Assembly (NCBI GenBank): GCA_021396245.1
Contig: WNYE01000023.1
Coordinates: 1 to 64,000, forward strand
DNA from: Sporothrix humicola
Taxonomy: Eukaryota > Ascomycota > Sordariomycetes > Ophiostomatales > Ophiostomataceae
Length of the DNA: 64,000 nt
Direction of reading: 5' to 3'
The position numbers and the translations under genes are program-made. A model generated the notes under the pieces. That model was given only the letters and a program-made list of their open reading frames with translations, was not told where the DNA came from and made no database searches. Shown here piece after piece: positions 1 through 8,384 of this stretch (positions within the stretch are counted from its first letter, which is position 1; the number at the start of each line of letters is the position of its first letter).

Positions 1-101
1 TCCTCAAAATGTATTTTTTTTTTAACATTTCTTTTTTCCCCTAAATTAATTTAAAGCGGGGTGAAAAATGCGGTTAATACTTTGTTTTTTTTTTTATCAA
101 A

Positions 102-143
<42 letters not shown>

Positions 144-483
144 TACCAAGTGCACATCCATAATGTTGATAGCAACAGTGCAAATAGTATTAGCGGCGTC
201 ATTAAGTACATGCGAAATCTAGGTAACAAAAACCCTGGCATCTTTGTAACTTTTCAAGGTAAAAAAAAAATGCGTAAATTTGTTGTGTCTATTCCGTAAA
301 ACGGCGACGCCATGGATCTCTCAAACTTGATCGGGGCAGCAAGCCTCCGTGCCCCAAATGCTAAGCATTGCCAGGTGACGTTGATCCGGGCGTGGGACCA
401 GAATAAAACGCTCCGCCATTCGAGGCCCTTCACGTATCGACGTGTTCCATTCCATTGAGTAAATGCCGAAGAGTCAACGCGAA
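1..483. other. Intergenic, 3' flank of APC11
   Basis: No gene seen. AT-rich start of the window with a run of about 36 A residues near 106-141 and a shorter T run before it. From about 300 the sequence becomes GC-balanced and lies immediately downstream of the minus-strand APC11 stop at 484, so it probably holds its 3' UTR. Confidence 0.6.
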
Positions 484-1070
484 TTATGGATCACGCGGCT
501 CTTCTACCGCCAGAGCCGGGTCTTCCTGCAACAATGACGCGGGCTGATCATCTCCTTCCCACTCGAATTCTACACCCGGTTAGCTACATCTCTCCGGTAA
601 CCGTAGCAGGAACCTCTTCGTAGACCACCTGGCGTGGGCAGAGGCGTAAGATACATACTTTGCCGGCACATGGGACATTGGCCCCTGGCAGAATCCTGTT
701 TAATCCATTCAGATATGCAGTGCTGTTGAAGAAAGCCATATTGTTAGCAACCAAGGCCGCAGAGCCCCATATAATATCCTTAACGAGTCGCTCGAGAGAA
801 CTAGGCACACGATAAGAACATACCATGTGGAAGTTGTGGCCACATTTGCCAGATACTAAAGGGTGAATGTCGGTCAGTCGCGACTGCATGCTGGCAAAAC
901 ACGCTCGGGAGAAGGGGGCATGGCTTACAAAGGCTGCACTCATCACCGGGATATTTGCAGGTCGGACAGGTGCCGTCAAACTGATTCTGGCAAATGCCAC
1001 ACACGTCGTCTTCCGGAAGATCCCATCGCCAAGTAGCAACGCCGTGCCATTTTTTAATCCTTACCCTCAT
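484..1070 (-). CDS. APC11: Anaphase-promoting complex subunit 11 (RING-H2)
   Basis: RING-H2 subunit of the anaphase-promoting complex/cyclosome, the E3 ligase that marks cyclins and securin for destruction in the nucleus; this subunit recruits the E2. Four exons on the minus strand: 1070-929, 855-824, 722-659 and 569-484, giving 107 aa. The start KKWHGVATWRWDLPEDDVCG and the ligand series CGIC, CPTC, CGHNFHMHC and CPMCRQKFEW follow the family closely. All introns have GT donors (gtaagc, gtatgt, gtatgt) and AG acceptors; intron 3 has a clear gctaac branch point. Exon 2 is only 32 nt. The ATG at 1068-1070 is the first in frame. Length matches the family (85-110 aa). It is divergent from the sulfurtransferase gene. 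The last exon is inferred because the frame resumes FEWEGDD after RQK, as in homologues. Confidence 0.93.
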
Positions 1071-2137
1071 GCTGGACAAAGTTTCGTCCGCATGCGACGC
1101 AAGCCTGGGGGCGGGGCTGGATTGGGGGGTGAGAGCTGTCTGGCGAGTAATAGGTGGTGGTGTGTCGAGGTCAGACCTTGCTTGGATGGTTTATAAAAGT
1201 CATTTATGATATTGATATACCAGCTCTGTACTGGCGATTTGGAGGGAGGGAGGTAAAGTGTGTTTATTGGGGAGCGATTAGGGAGCACGGGGGAGTAAAC
1301 AGGGGAAAGCAAACAGCACTATCAGAAATATCAAGGAGTAACTCTATAGACGCTAATTGGTACTCCGAACCACGGCGTATTACACTGTAATACAACGTAA
1401 GATACTAAGAATACATAGCAGCTGAGTTTTGATCTCGGTATTGTTACGACATAATAAATTTGACTCTGGAAAAGACACAATTGGCCTTATGCCTGGCCGG
1501 TCTCCTCTTCGAGTCTGCTATTTTAACTACTTCATGCATTTACCGCACTGGTGGTATTAGCTGGGCAGGCCCGGTCTTGTGTTCGAAAGTGACCTCCGGT
1601 ACCAAAGAGTAAGGGGCCCTCTTTTTACTTATCCTAGCCAATCATATGGACTCTGCCTCGCGTCAGTCTTTCAGGGCCAGGTATTAAGGAACAGACAAAA
1701 AAAAAAAGGTAGAAAAAACCCCGCAGCCTTCCCAGCCTGATAAACACTGCGCGGTTGACCGACCGGCATCACGACATATTACAAGTGGCAAAGTGCAAGC
1801 CGACAGTGTTCTCCCAGGATAAGGGCTGGAGATTCGACTTTCAACATCTTTTCCATAATCGCCCTATACAATACGGTACGGGAAACAATGCCCGGGATAT
1901 TATTGTCTCTCGTTCCTCGCATATCGCATTCCATAACGGAGATATGTCGGGTGAATGAGTGCGGCAGGCTCACCCGTACTCCGTACTTCACACACAATCC
2001 CCTCGCTGCGAACAGACACTGACACAATCCTGCGGCAGTGCGTGCCACTAGGTAGACTGATAAGATAATAAGACCGACTGCAGCATAAACAACCATTGTT
2101 GTGCCGCTGCAATAACGGCTCTCTCGCCGTCGCCACG
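1071..2137. promoter_or_regulatory. Divergent intergenic region APC11/sulfurtransferase
   Basis: About 1.07 kb between two divergent starts, so it must carry both promoters. No convincing gene. It contains a T-rich/A-rich stretch near 1697-1717 and one copy of the recurrent nonamer TACTCCGTA at 1977-1985, about 150 bp upstream of the sulfurtransferase ATG. Short open frames here have no recognisable content. Confidence 0.5.
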
Positions 2138-3224
2138 ATGCGCGCCCCGCGCCTAGTCCTGTACCGGGCCGGCACCGAGTTCGTCTCTGCCTTCACAGCT
2201 GCCCCTGGCCTTCGATTTACGGCAACGAAGCGGTCGTTTTCCTCATACCTTGTAGCTCCCAAAGAGCTGAATGACGCGCTGAAAAAGAACCCGCCATCGT
2301 CGATCAGCACAGATCCTCGAGTGATTCCGCTATGCGCTTCGTGGTTTCTGCCCAACGACCCTGAGGGCCGGACCGGCATCGAGGTTTTCCGCAAGCAGCG
2401 GATCCCAAAGGCTCGTTTTTTCGATCTCGACAAGGTGATTGACCGGCGATCGCCTTACCCTCACATGCTCCCGAGTGCCAAGGACTTTGCTGCCGCCATG
2501 TCTGAGCTGGGGATTCGCAAGGAGGACACTGTTGTTGTGTATGACTCGAAAGAGTTGGGTATTTTCTCGGCGCCCCGCGTTGGCTGGACGTTGAGGATAT
2601 TTGGCCACCCAAAGGTCCATATTCTGAACAATTTCCGCACTTGGGTAACCGATGGTCTGCCCACTGAAAGTGGTGAAGTGTACAGCGTTGAGTGTTGTGC
2701 CTACCCGATTCCCGAGGTGGACGGTGAGAAGGTGGCCAGCTACGAGGCTGTACGTGAGGCGGCCCTGGACCACAACAAGGAGGGCGCCGAAGGCGTCCAG
2801 ATAGTAGATGCTCGATCGAGCGGCCGTTTCACTGGTGCTGCCCCGGAACCGCGGCCCGGATTGTCGTCTGGTCACATGCCTGGTGCCGTCAACATTCCAT
2901 TCGATGCCGTCCTTGACCCGACATCAAAAACCTTCCTTCCCGCGGCCACTCTCGGAAAGATCTTCCAGGAAAAGGGCATCGATGCTGAAAAGCCCATCAT
3001 TTCAAGCTGCGGTACGGGTGTCACAGCATGCGTGATTGAAACCGCTCTAGAAGAGGCGCAGTACGGCCCTACTGCACTGAGGAAGGTCTACGATGGTAGC
3101 TGGACGTAAGTAGAATGTTCAGATGTCCAAAGTCTCAAGGTGGCAGCTAACAGTTTTCTCTAGAGAATGGGCCCAGCGCGTGGCTCCGTCTGACTCGCTG
3201 ATCCGGAAGTCAGTAGAGACCTAG
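2138..3224 (+). CDS. TUM1: 3-Mercaptopyruvate/thiosulfate sulfurtransferase, mitochondrial
   Basis: Two-domain rhodanese that moves sulfane sulfur from 3-mercaptopyruvate (or thiosulfate) to an acceptor; the yeast homologue Tum1 feeds tRNA thiolation. Two exons, 2138-3105 and 3164-3224 (342 aa); the 58-nt intron has gtaagt, a ctaac branch point and ctctag. The N terminus (MRAPRLVLYRAGTEF, Arg-rich, no acids before residue 14) looks like a mitochondrial presequence, inferred. The N-terminal rhodanese domain has DSKELG where the active Cys would be, so it is inactive, as is normal. The C-terminal domain carries the catalytic loop CGTGVTAC; CG[ST]GVT loops are typical of mercaptopyruvate enzymes, while CRKGVT marks thiosulfate types. 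The ATG at 2138 (context CGCCACGATG) is preferred; frame-open sequence upstream has only a TTG. Confidence 0.92.
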
Positions 3225-4124
3225 GTTAACGAATTCGTCCTATTGCCATCGAACGCCCCTCGGGTTCATACCCCTCACATCTCCTCTTATCTTCTCGCAT
3301 TTGGCTACCAGCCTTCCCTCTATTAACTGGTACTGATTCTTATTCCTACACATTCTTTTGCATAGTGAGGTTGCGTATGTTGCCTTTTCTGCCTTCACTT
3401 CCCACGCTGCCATATATCATCGTCCAACCCTAATTTTACTGCTATTTGCCTACATTTTATCATTTTGACCCTGTGATATTACATGTGTGCTACTTTGATT
3501 TATCCTTTCCTACCACGCCCGAATCCACACCATGCTGTTCTCTCTCTCCCACCCTCCCTCTCTATGTGCGTGTGTGACTAGGTTTTATACAAATACTCTA
3601 TGACAATTGCCATAACCTGCCACTGGCCAATGGCACGAACCCCACTTCAAACGTGAGCGTCTCTGTATGCAATCAGAGTTCATCGGCGGGCCAGACATTT
3701 ACTTCCTTTTCCCTTTCCCACATTTGTCTATCTTTTCCTTTTTTTTCAGCCAGTGTGCGGGCACAACCACCTTATTGGAAAAATAATAGGCAGGGGTCAA
3801 TGTCTCATAATTGGAGAGGAATCGGCGACAGCTTCGTCGACAACTTCGGCGGCGGCTTCGGCGGTGGCTTCGGCGGCGGCTTCGGCGGCAGCTTCGGCGG
3901 TATTCGGCCCACAACTTATGCCATCACAATGCTTGGTACAATCATACGCATCTTATCTAACAGGCTACGACTACAAAAGTCAGCATCGCAGACACTTTTA
4001 AACACCACAGATGAAGACGCGGTGAAGCTGATTCATTGACCCAAATGCGCAGCCGCATACTACAATACACAACAATCATACGCCATACCCGTGCATACAC
4101 AATATGCACATCCTCCCAAAGACC
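3225..4124. other. Intergenic with pyrimidine tracts and a Gly/Phe-type minisatellite
   Basis: 3' flank of the sulfurtransferase and promoter of the MDR gene. It is pyrimidine-rich from about 3240 to 3560. A short open frame from an ATG at 3800 to 4039 reads through the 12-bp repeat at 3845-3900; I do not call it a gene. Confidence 0.5.
3845..3900 (+). repeat. 12-bp tandem repeat, unit TTCGGCGGCGGC
   Basis: About 4.7 copies of a 12-bp unit with single-base variants (third and fourth copies ggtggc and ggcagc). Read on the plus strand it would encode Phe-Gly-Gly-Gly repeats; read on the minus strand it is Ala/Glu-rich. It lies between two plus-strand genes. Confidence 0.85.
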
Positions 4125-5314
4125 ATGCGTGCACTTGTTGCGCTCCGATATTGTGCACCATCAGAATACGAAATTGCCGAGGTACCGGTTCCCACACTCG
4201 ACCACCCTGACGATGTCCTCATCAAAGTTCATGCGGCGACGGTACAGACCGGCGACACCCAGATTGCAGGCGGGAAAATGCGCATATTTGGGAAACTAGA
4301 GTAAGCAGAGGCAAGGGGGATATAGGAGCGAAGGAGGGAAAGGGGAAAAAAAAATAAGGAGAGTAGTATGTAGGGCGTACAGTACTAATCAGCATTCTTC
4401 ACAGGTTTCCCAGAAAGATCGGGAGTGGAAGTGCCGGCACAGTCGTTGCCGTGGGCTCCGACGTCATATCCTTCAAAGCTGGTGACGAGGTCTACGGCAC
4501 GCACTTTGCGCCGCCGCTCTACCCCATGAGACGAGACGCCGGCGCATGCGCAGAGTACGCCGTGGTCGCTGAGGGCCAGCTCCTACATAAGCCGCCACAC
4601 GTATCATTCGAGGACGCATGCAGTATCCTTGGCTCTGCCGTAACCGCCTACCAAAGCATCCGCCGCGCTCTGGAACTGATGGGCCGGTCAGGAGGGTCGC
4701 TGGAGGGCAAGACGGTCTTCATGCCGGGTGGGCTCAGCGCCACAGGCTCGATCGGCGCGCAGATGATCAAGAACGTTTTTGGTGCAACAAGGCTTGTGAC
4801 GACGGTTTCAACCCCAAAAGTTTCTCTTGTTCAGCAGCACCTGCCAGGCATCTTTGACGAGATCATCGACTACAAAACACAGGATGTTGTCCAACAAGCC
4901 GGTCGTGGTACAGCTGATTTCGTCTACAACACGCAATGGGACCTTACCAGCGTGCTTCCAATCGCCAATCCAGACCACGGTGTAGTCGTGTCCATCGCCA
5001 GTCTTCCGCCGGCAGGTGTGCTCCGCCGGGTTATCGGCCCCGACTACGTCCCAGCCTGGGTCGGATGGCTGCTTGCTGTCGTGCAGCTATGGTATGACTG
5101 GAAGGCTGGCCCAAAGATCAAACGGGACTTTGTGTCGGGAGATTTGCTGAATCGCAAAGACCTCGACTTCGTTAGCGATCTGGTGGCCACCGGCAAAATC
5201 AAAGCCCTTGTGTCGGTGGTTGAGTTTTCAGACATCACGGCCGTCCGCCAGGCGTGTATGCAGGTCAGCACTGGCAAGGGCGGTCTTGGCAAGTTGGTGT
5301 TGAAGATTGTGTAA
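4125..5314 (+). CDS. Medium-chain dehydrogenase/reductase (quinone oxidoreductase-like)
   Basis: NAD(P)H-dependent MDR-superfamily oxidoreductase of the zinc-free quinone-oxidoreductase type; substrate unknown. Two exons, 4125-4300 and 4405-5314 (361 aa), with intron donor gtaagc, branch tactaat and acceptor cacag; the split codon makes Glu. It starts MRALVALRYCAPSEYEIAEV with the GroES-like fold. Exon 2 begins FPRKIGSGSAGTVVAVGSDV, then GDEVYG and DAGACAEYAVV. A Rossmann nucleotide-binding stretch GGLSATGSIGAQ lies near residues 180-195. Cys/His zinc ligands of classical alcohol dehydrogenases are not visible. An ATG 21 bp upstream at 4104 is in frame and would add 7 residues; the 4125 ATG has the better context (ACCATGC) and the family-typical start. 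Neighbours give no pathway hint. Confidence 0.88.
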
Positions 5315-5428
5315 CAATCAATATGCTCAGAGAATAGGATGCTATGCGTTCTTATGTGCGGTGTGAGAGCACGAGTCGAGTATGGAGTACGACAAATGAC
5401 GTATTAATACTCCGTCAATTACATTACT

Positions 5429-5457
5429 CCCTACCAAAAGTCCTGTCTCACCGCCTT
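5429..5457 (+). repeat. Left terminal inverted repeat of Tc1/mariner relic
   Basis: The 29-bp segment beginning CCCTACCAAAAGTCC is identical to the reverse complement of 6982-7010. Unlike the interior, it has kept its GC content. Confidence 0.92.
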
Positions 5458-5662
5458 GGCAGAAAAAGCGGCAGAATTCAAAAACCCCGCAAATCAAAAC
5501 AAACAATACAAATGTTTATTTTGGTGCCCAACGGTGCCCAACACCCTCTTCTTTCGTCTTCTTTTTCACCACGTATAAAAATCCTACGACTTATCGAAAA
5601 GTATCGCCAGAATCTTCTTTTCTTCCTCTTTCATCTTAGTTAATTATATATTTTTTCAGACA

Positions 5663-6916
5663 ATGACTTATTACGATATTGCCACTCGCGCGTAAGCCCT
5701 CGCCTTTAAACAGGCCGGTGTTGTAAATTATCGAATCGAAGCCTTAACAGGTATAATAGCGCGTTATGTTAATCGACTTCTTGATAAAGTTATAGAGAGA
5801 GGTTACAATCTGAATGCCCTTAAGCTTGTTATTTTGGATTTATACGTCGTCGACGCCGTTAGACCGGGCCGTCTTTGTAAATAAAAAGATGTTAAAGACG
5901 AGATTATAAAATATGTTCGTATTAACCGTTATAAAAGAGAAAAAACATACGCTTATATCGCCAACGAGATAAGAGGAGTGTCTATTATAATAGTTTAGCG
6001 TATATTACGTAATACTAGTATAAAAAAAACGAAACTTACTCGAAAACCCGGCCTTATAACGTTTATGCGTAAGGAGCGTTTAACGTGGTGTTTATAGTAT
6101 AAAGACTAAACTATAAACGACTGGAAAAGGGTAATTTAAACCGACGAGACCTCCGTTGTTTTATTACATCGCCGTGGGAGTTATAAAGTGTGGAAAACTT
6201 CGAAAGAGCGCGTTATAAAATCGGTGATACGAGAAAAGTGGAAAAAATATTTAAAATTTATGTTTTAAAAAAGCTTTTTTTATAACAAAAAGGGCTTATT
6301 TTATATTTAACGGTTAAAGATAACGAAAAAGAAAAAAAAAGTAAATAAAAAACTAAAATTAATAAACTAAACGTTAAAATTTATAACAAAAAAACAATAA
6401 AAACTTAAAGTAAAAGTACACCGCTTAAGCTTACGCAATAAACTTAAGAAACCACCGCAATGGCGATTTACTAAAGTTATAAGTAAATTAACTAAAGGGA
6501 ATAGTTCTAGCATTAACTAGTATCGTTACCAAAAACATATCGTCTTACCGTTATTAATTCCTTTCGCCCGAGAATATAGCCTAAACGCTTTAGTACAAAA
6601 GGACAAAGCTCTAACATATACGCATCCTTACCAGGCCCAATTATATAACCAAGTTAATGTTTAACGGCTAATCTAATGTCTAAATTCACCGGATTTAAAT
6701 ATAATTAAGCCTTATTAGTTTTACTTAAAAAAGTAAACTACAAAGGCCGGCGTACCACAATCAAGGAATAAAGCTAAGCGGGCTTAGAGGCAAGCATGGG
6801 CCAATTTACCGCAGGAACGGATTTAAAGGTAGATAAAGAGGATTCCTCACCATATTCAACAAATCATCGCTTTAGAGGGAGGCAACGAATATATAGAAAG
6901 CAAGCCACGTTCGTGA
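5663..6916 (+). pseudogene. Tc1/mariner transposase relic (417 codons, many stops)
   Basis: One reading frame from the ATG at 5663 to TGA at 6914-6916 keeps register over 417 codons but has more than a dozen internal stops, almost all TAA or TAG. Recognisable blocks: TDETSV with the first catalytic Asp at 6143-6145; KVWKTSKERVIKSVIREKW; the second Asp in VQKDKA at 6602-6604; and NSPDLNIIKPY. The third acidic residue, expected Glu 34 residues after the second Asp (DD34E), is Lys (AAG, 6707-6709), a G-to-A change. It therefore cannot be catalytic even if read through. The absence of frameshifts together with many transition-type stops is the signature of RIP rather than slow neutral decay; that is inference. 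Confidence 0.9.
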
Positions 6917-6981
6917 TAATTTTACTTTTTTGTTTTCTTTTTGTTTTGTTGTGGTATTACTTAATTGGGACTAGCGCCTCG

Positions 6982-7010
6982 AAGGCGGTGAGACAGGACT
7001 TTTGGTAGGG
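6982..7010 (-). repeat. Right terminal inverted repeat of Tc1/mariner relic
   Basis: Perfect inverted partner of 5429-5457. The adjacent outside sequence is tcctccgtata. Confidence 0.92.
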
Positions 7011-7556
7011 TCCTCCGTATAGCATATTACTAGTAACACTCACAATAACAGTATTACAACGTTCGACGTCCTCTGTACGACATAACTTAGCGAGGTCTAG
7101 CGCATTTCAATTACCTATTTTCGCTATTGTCCCATGTGCCTCTTGTCCTGCGCCTAGCTAGTGGGCCTCTCATTTTCGCCCCATAAGTCACTGCCGAAGG
7201 ACAAGCACTTTACACGCGCGTCGCTCCATCGCGTCCAGAACGCGTCGCCTCACACTTGCGCGTCCGCCTTTTCCAGCCACCTTGACCACTCTGCGTGGAG
7301 TCCCCGGCAGCCTGGGTAAAGAGCCCACCAACACCCGAGTCCCATTTCCGAATAAAGGTCGCAATACTCCGTACGGAGTATAACTAACTACTGGTACTTC
7401 GCTGTGCCTCAAATTGATCATCATCCAAACCTCTGTCCATACTCACAACTCCCGCCTCAACTTCCAACTCAGATACCACCATACGACGGACATATCTTAC
7501 ATACTTACATACACAAACTTTACACCGCCAAATCTCGCCTTGTTTTATGATATACA
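7011..7556. promoter_or_regulatory. Intergenic/5' region upstream of small conserved gene
   Basis: No gene seen. It holds a 16-bp perfect palindrome at 7365-7380, about 177 bp before the ATG at 7557, so it is likely promoter or 5' UTR. A minus-strand open frame at 7188-7424 has no recognisable content. Confidence 0.5.
7365..7380. promoter_or_regulatory. 16-bp perfect palindrome TACTCCGTACGGAGTA
   Basis: Two inverted, overlapping copies of the nonamer TACTCCGTA that recurs in intergenic DNA of this window. A dyad in a promoter position suggests binding by a dimeric factor, but this is inference only. Confidence 0.45.
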
Positions 7557-8251
7557 ATGGCCAATCAACTAAAGCGCAAACGGTCCGACTCGGAGCTCTC
7601 CTTTTCAAGCAGCACCACACTATCGTCCCCGTCGAGATCGACGACCGAGTTCGGTAGCTCGGCCACCAACGCTTTCTGCATTGCTCCTGTGCACACAATT
7701 CTTCTCGGCCGTAGTGCGCCGCTGCACATCAACAGCCGAACACAGAAACGGTATCGAAACAACCGACCACCGGATGCTGAAGTTCATGGTAAGGCACCAC
7801 ACGAGGACCCTGTTCGGGCCCGAGCGCCGGATGAATTTAGACGTTCATTCGTACTGTAACTAACCCGCTCCTTTAAGAGCACACCCTGAATCTCCTGTAC
7901 ACCGCGCAGCAGTCAATGCGGCGGCAAGCATCGCCGTGCCAAGGCCATAGCCCGCAACAGGTAGAGCTGAACATCCAGGGAAGCCAGGATGAGGTAGAGG
8001 AGGAGGCGGAACAGGCAAATCGAGACGGGCAACAACCCCCACACACCTTGATTGCGGGCTATGACGGGGCAAATCAGCGATCCCTCCATAGTTTCTGGAA
8101 CCTTGCTCAGCCGACGGGGTCTCGCATTTCCTCGTCGGCCAGTTCACTCGGTGCTTTTGCGCCTCATGATAAAAGCAAGCCGGGTTTTCGAGGCCACAGC
8201 GGCTCCGCGGGTTGCAAAGATGAAGATTCGGTTATGGTCTATACAAGCTAA
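7557..8251 (+). CDS. Conserved Pezizomycotina protein, KRKRSDSE/SRTxKRxR type
   Basis: Function unknown. Joining exons 7557-7788 and 7878-8251 gives 201 aa. The donor is gtaagg, the branch point aactaac and the acceptor tttaag; the split codon makes Glu, so the frame reads RPPDAEVHEHTLNLLYTAQQ. From memory of fungal proteins, this resembles a family with a basic N terminus (here KRKRSDSE, a likely nuclear signal), an SRTxKRxRxxRP block (here INSRTQKRYRNNRPPD, near residues 60-75), a VHxHTLxLLxxAQ helix and a later SLHSFWNL motif (here QRSLHSFWNL, about residue 137). The order of all four blocks supports a real gene. The C terminus is Ser-rich. The ATG at 7557 has good context (acaATGGCC). It is convergent with the polymerase gene. 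Confidence 0.8.
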
Positions 8252-8384
8252 GGAGGCACCATAAGTTGTTGCTTATGGGAGGGGTCGGGCGAAGAATGCA
8301 ATTATATGTGTTTTATAAGGCAGCTCGGCGCATGGCGTTTGACCAATTTGATCTTTCGGGTTGAAATAGTAGCTCCAGGAAGCT

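Larger units (their letters stand above)
5429..7010 (+). mobile_element. Degenerate Tc1/mariner element with RIP-like mutations
   Basis: A 1.58-kb AT-rich block bounded by 29-bp perfect inverted repeats (5429-5457 and 6982-7010) and containing a decayed DD34E transposase. Length, terminal repeats and transposase type fit Tc1/mariner. Outer ends beyond the matched repeats do not align (the TA expected as target duplication is at 5425-5426 on the left but is not resolved on the right), so the exact borders are uncertain. The many TAA/TAG codons at former Gln/Trp positions and the abrupt AT richness fit repeat-induced point mutation. It is non-autonomous at best. Confidence 0.9.
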
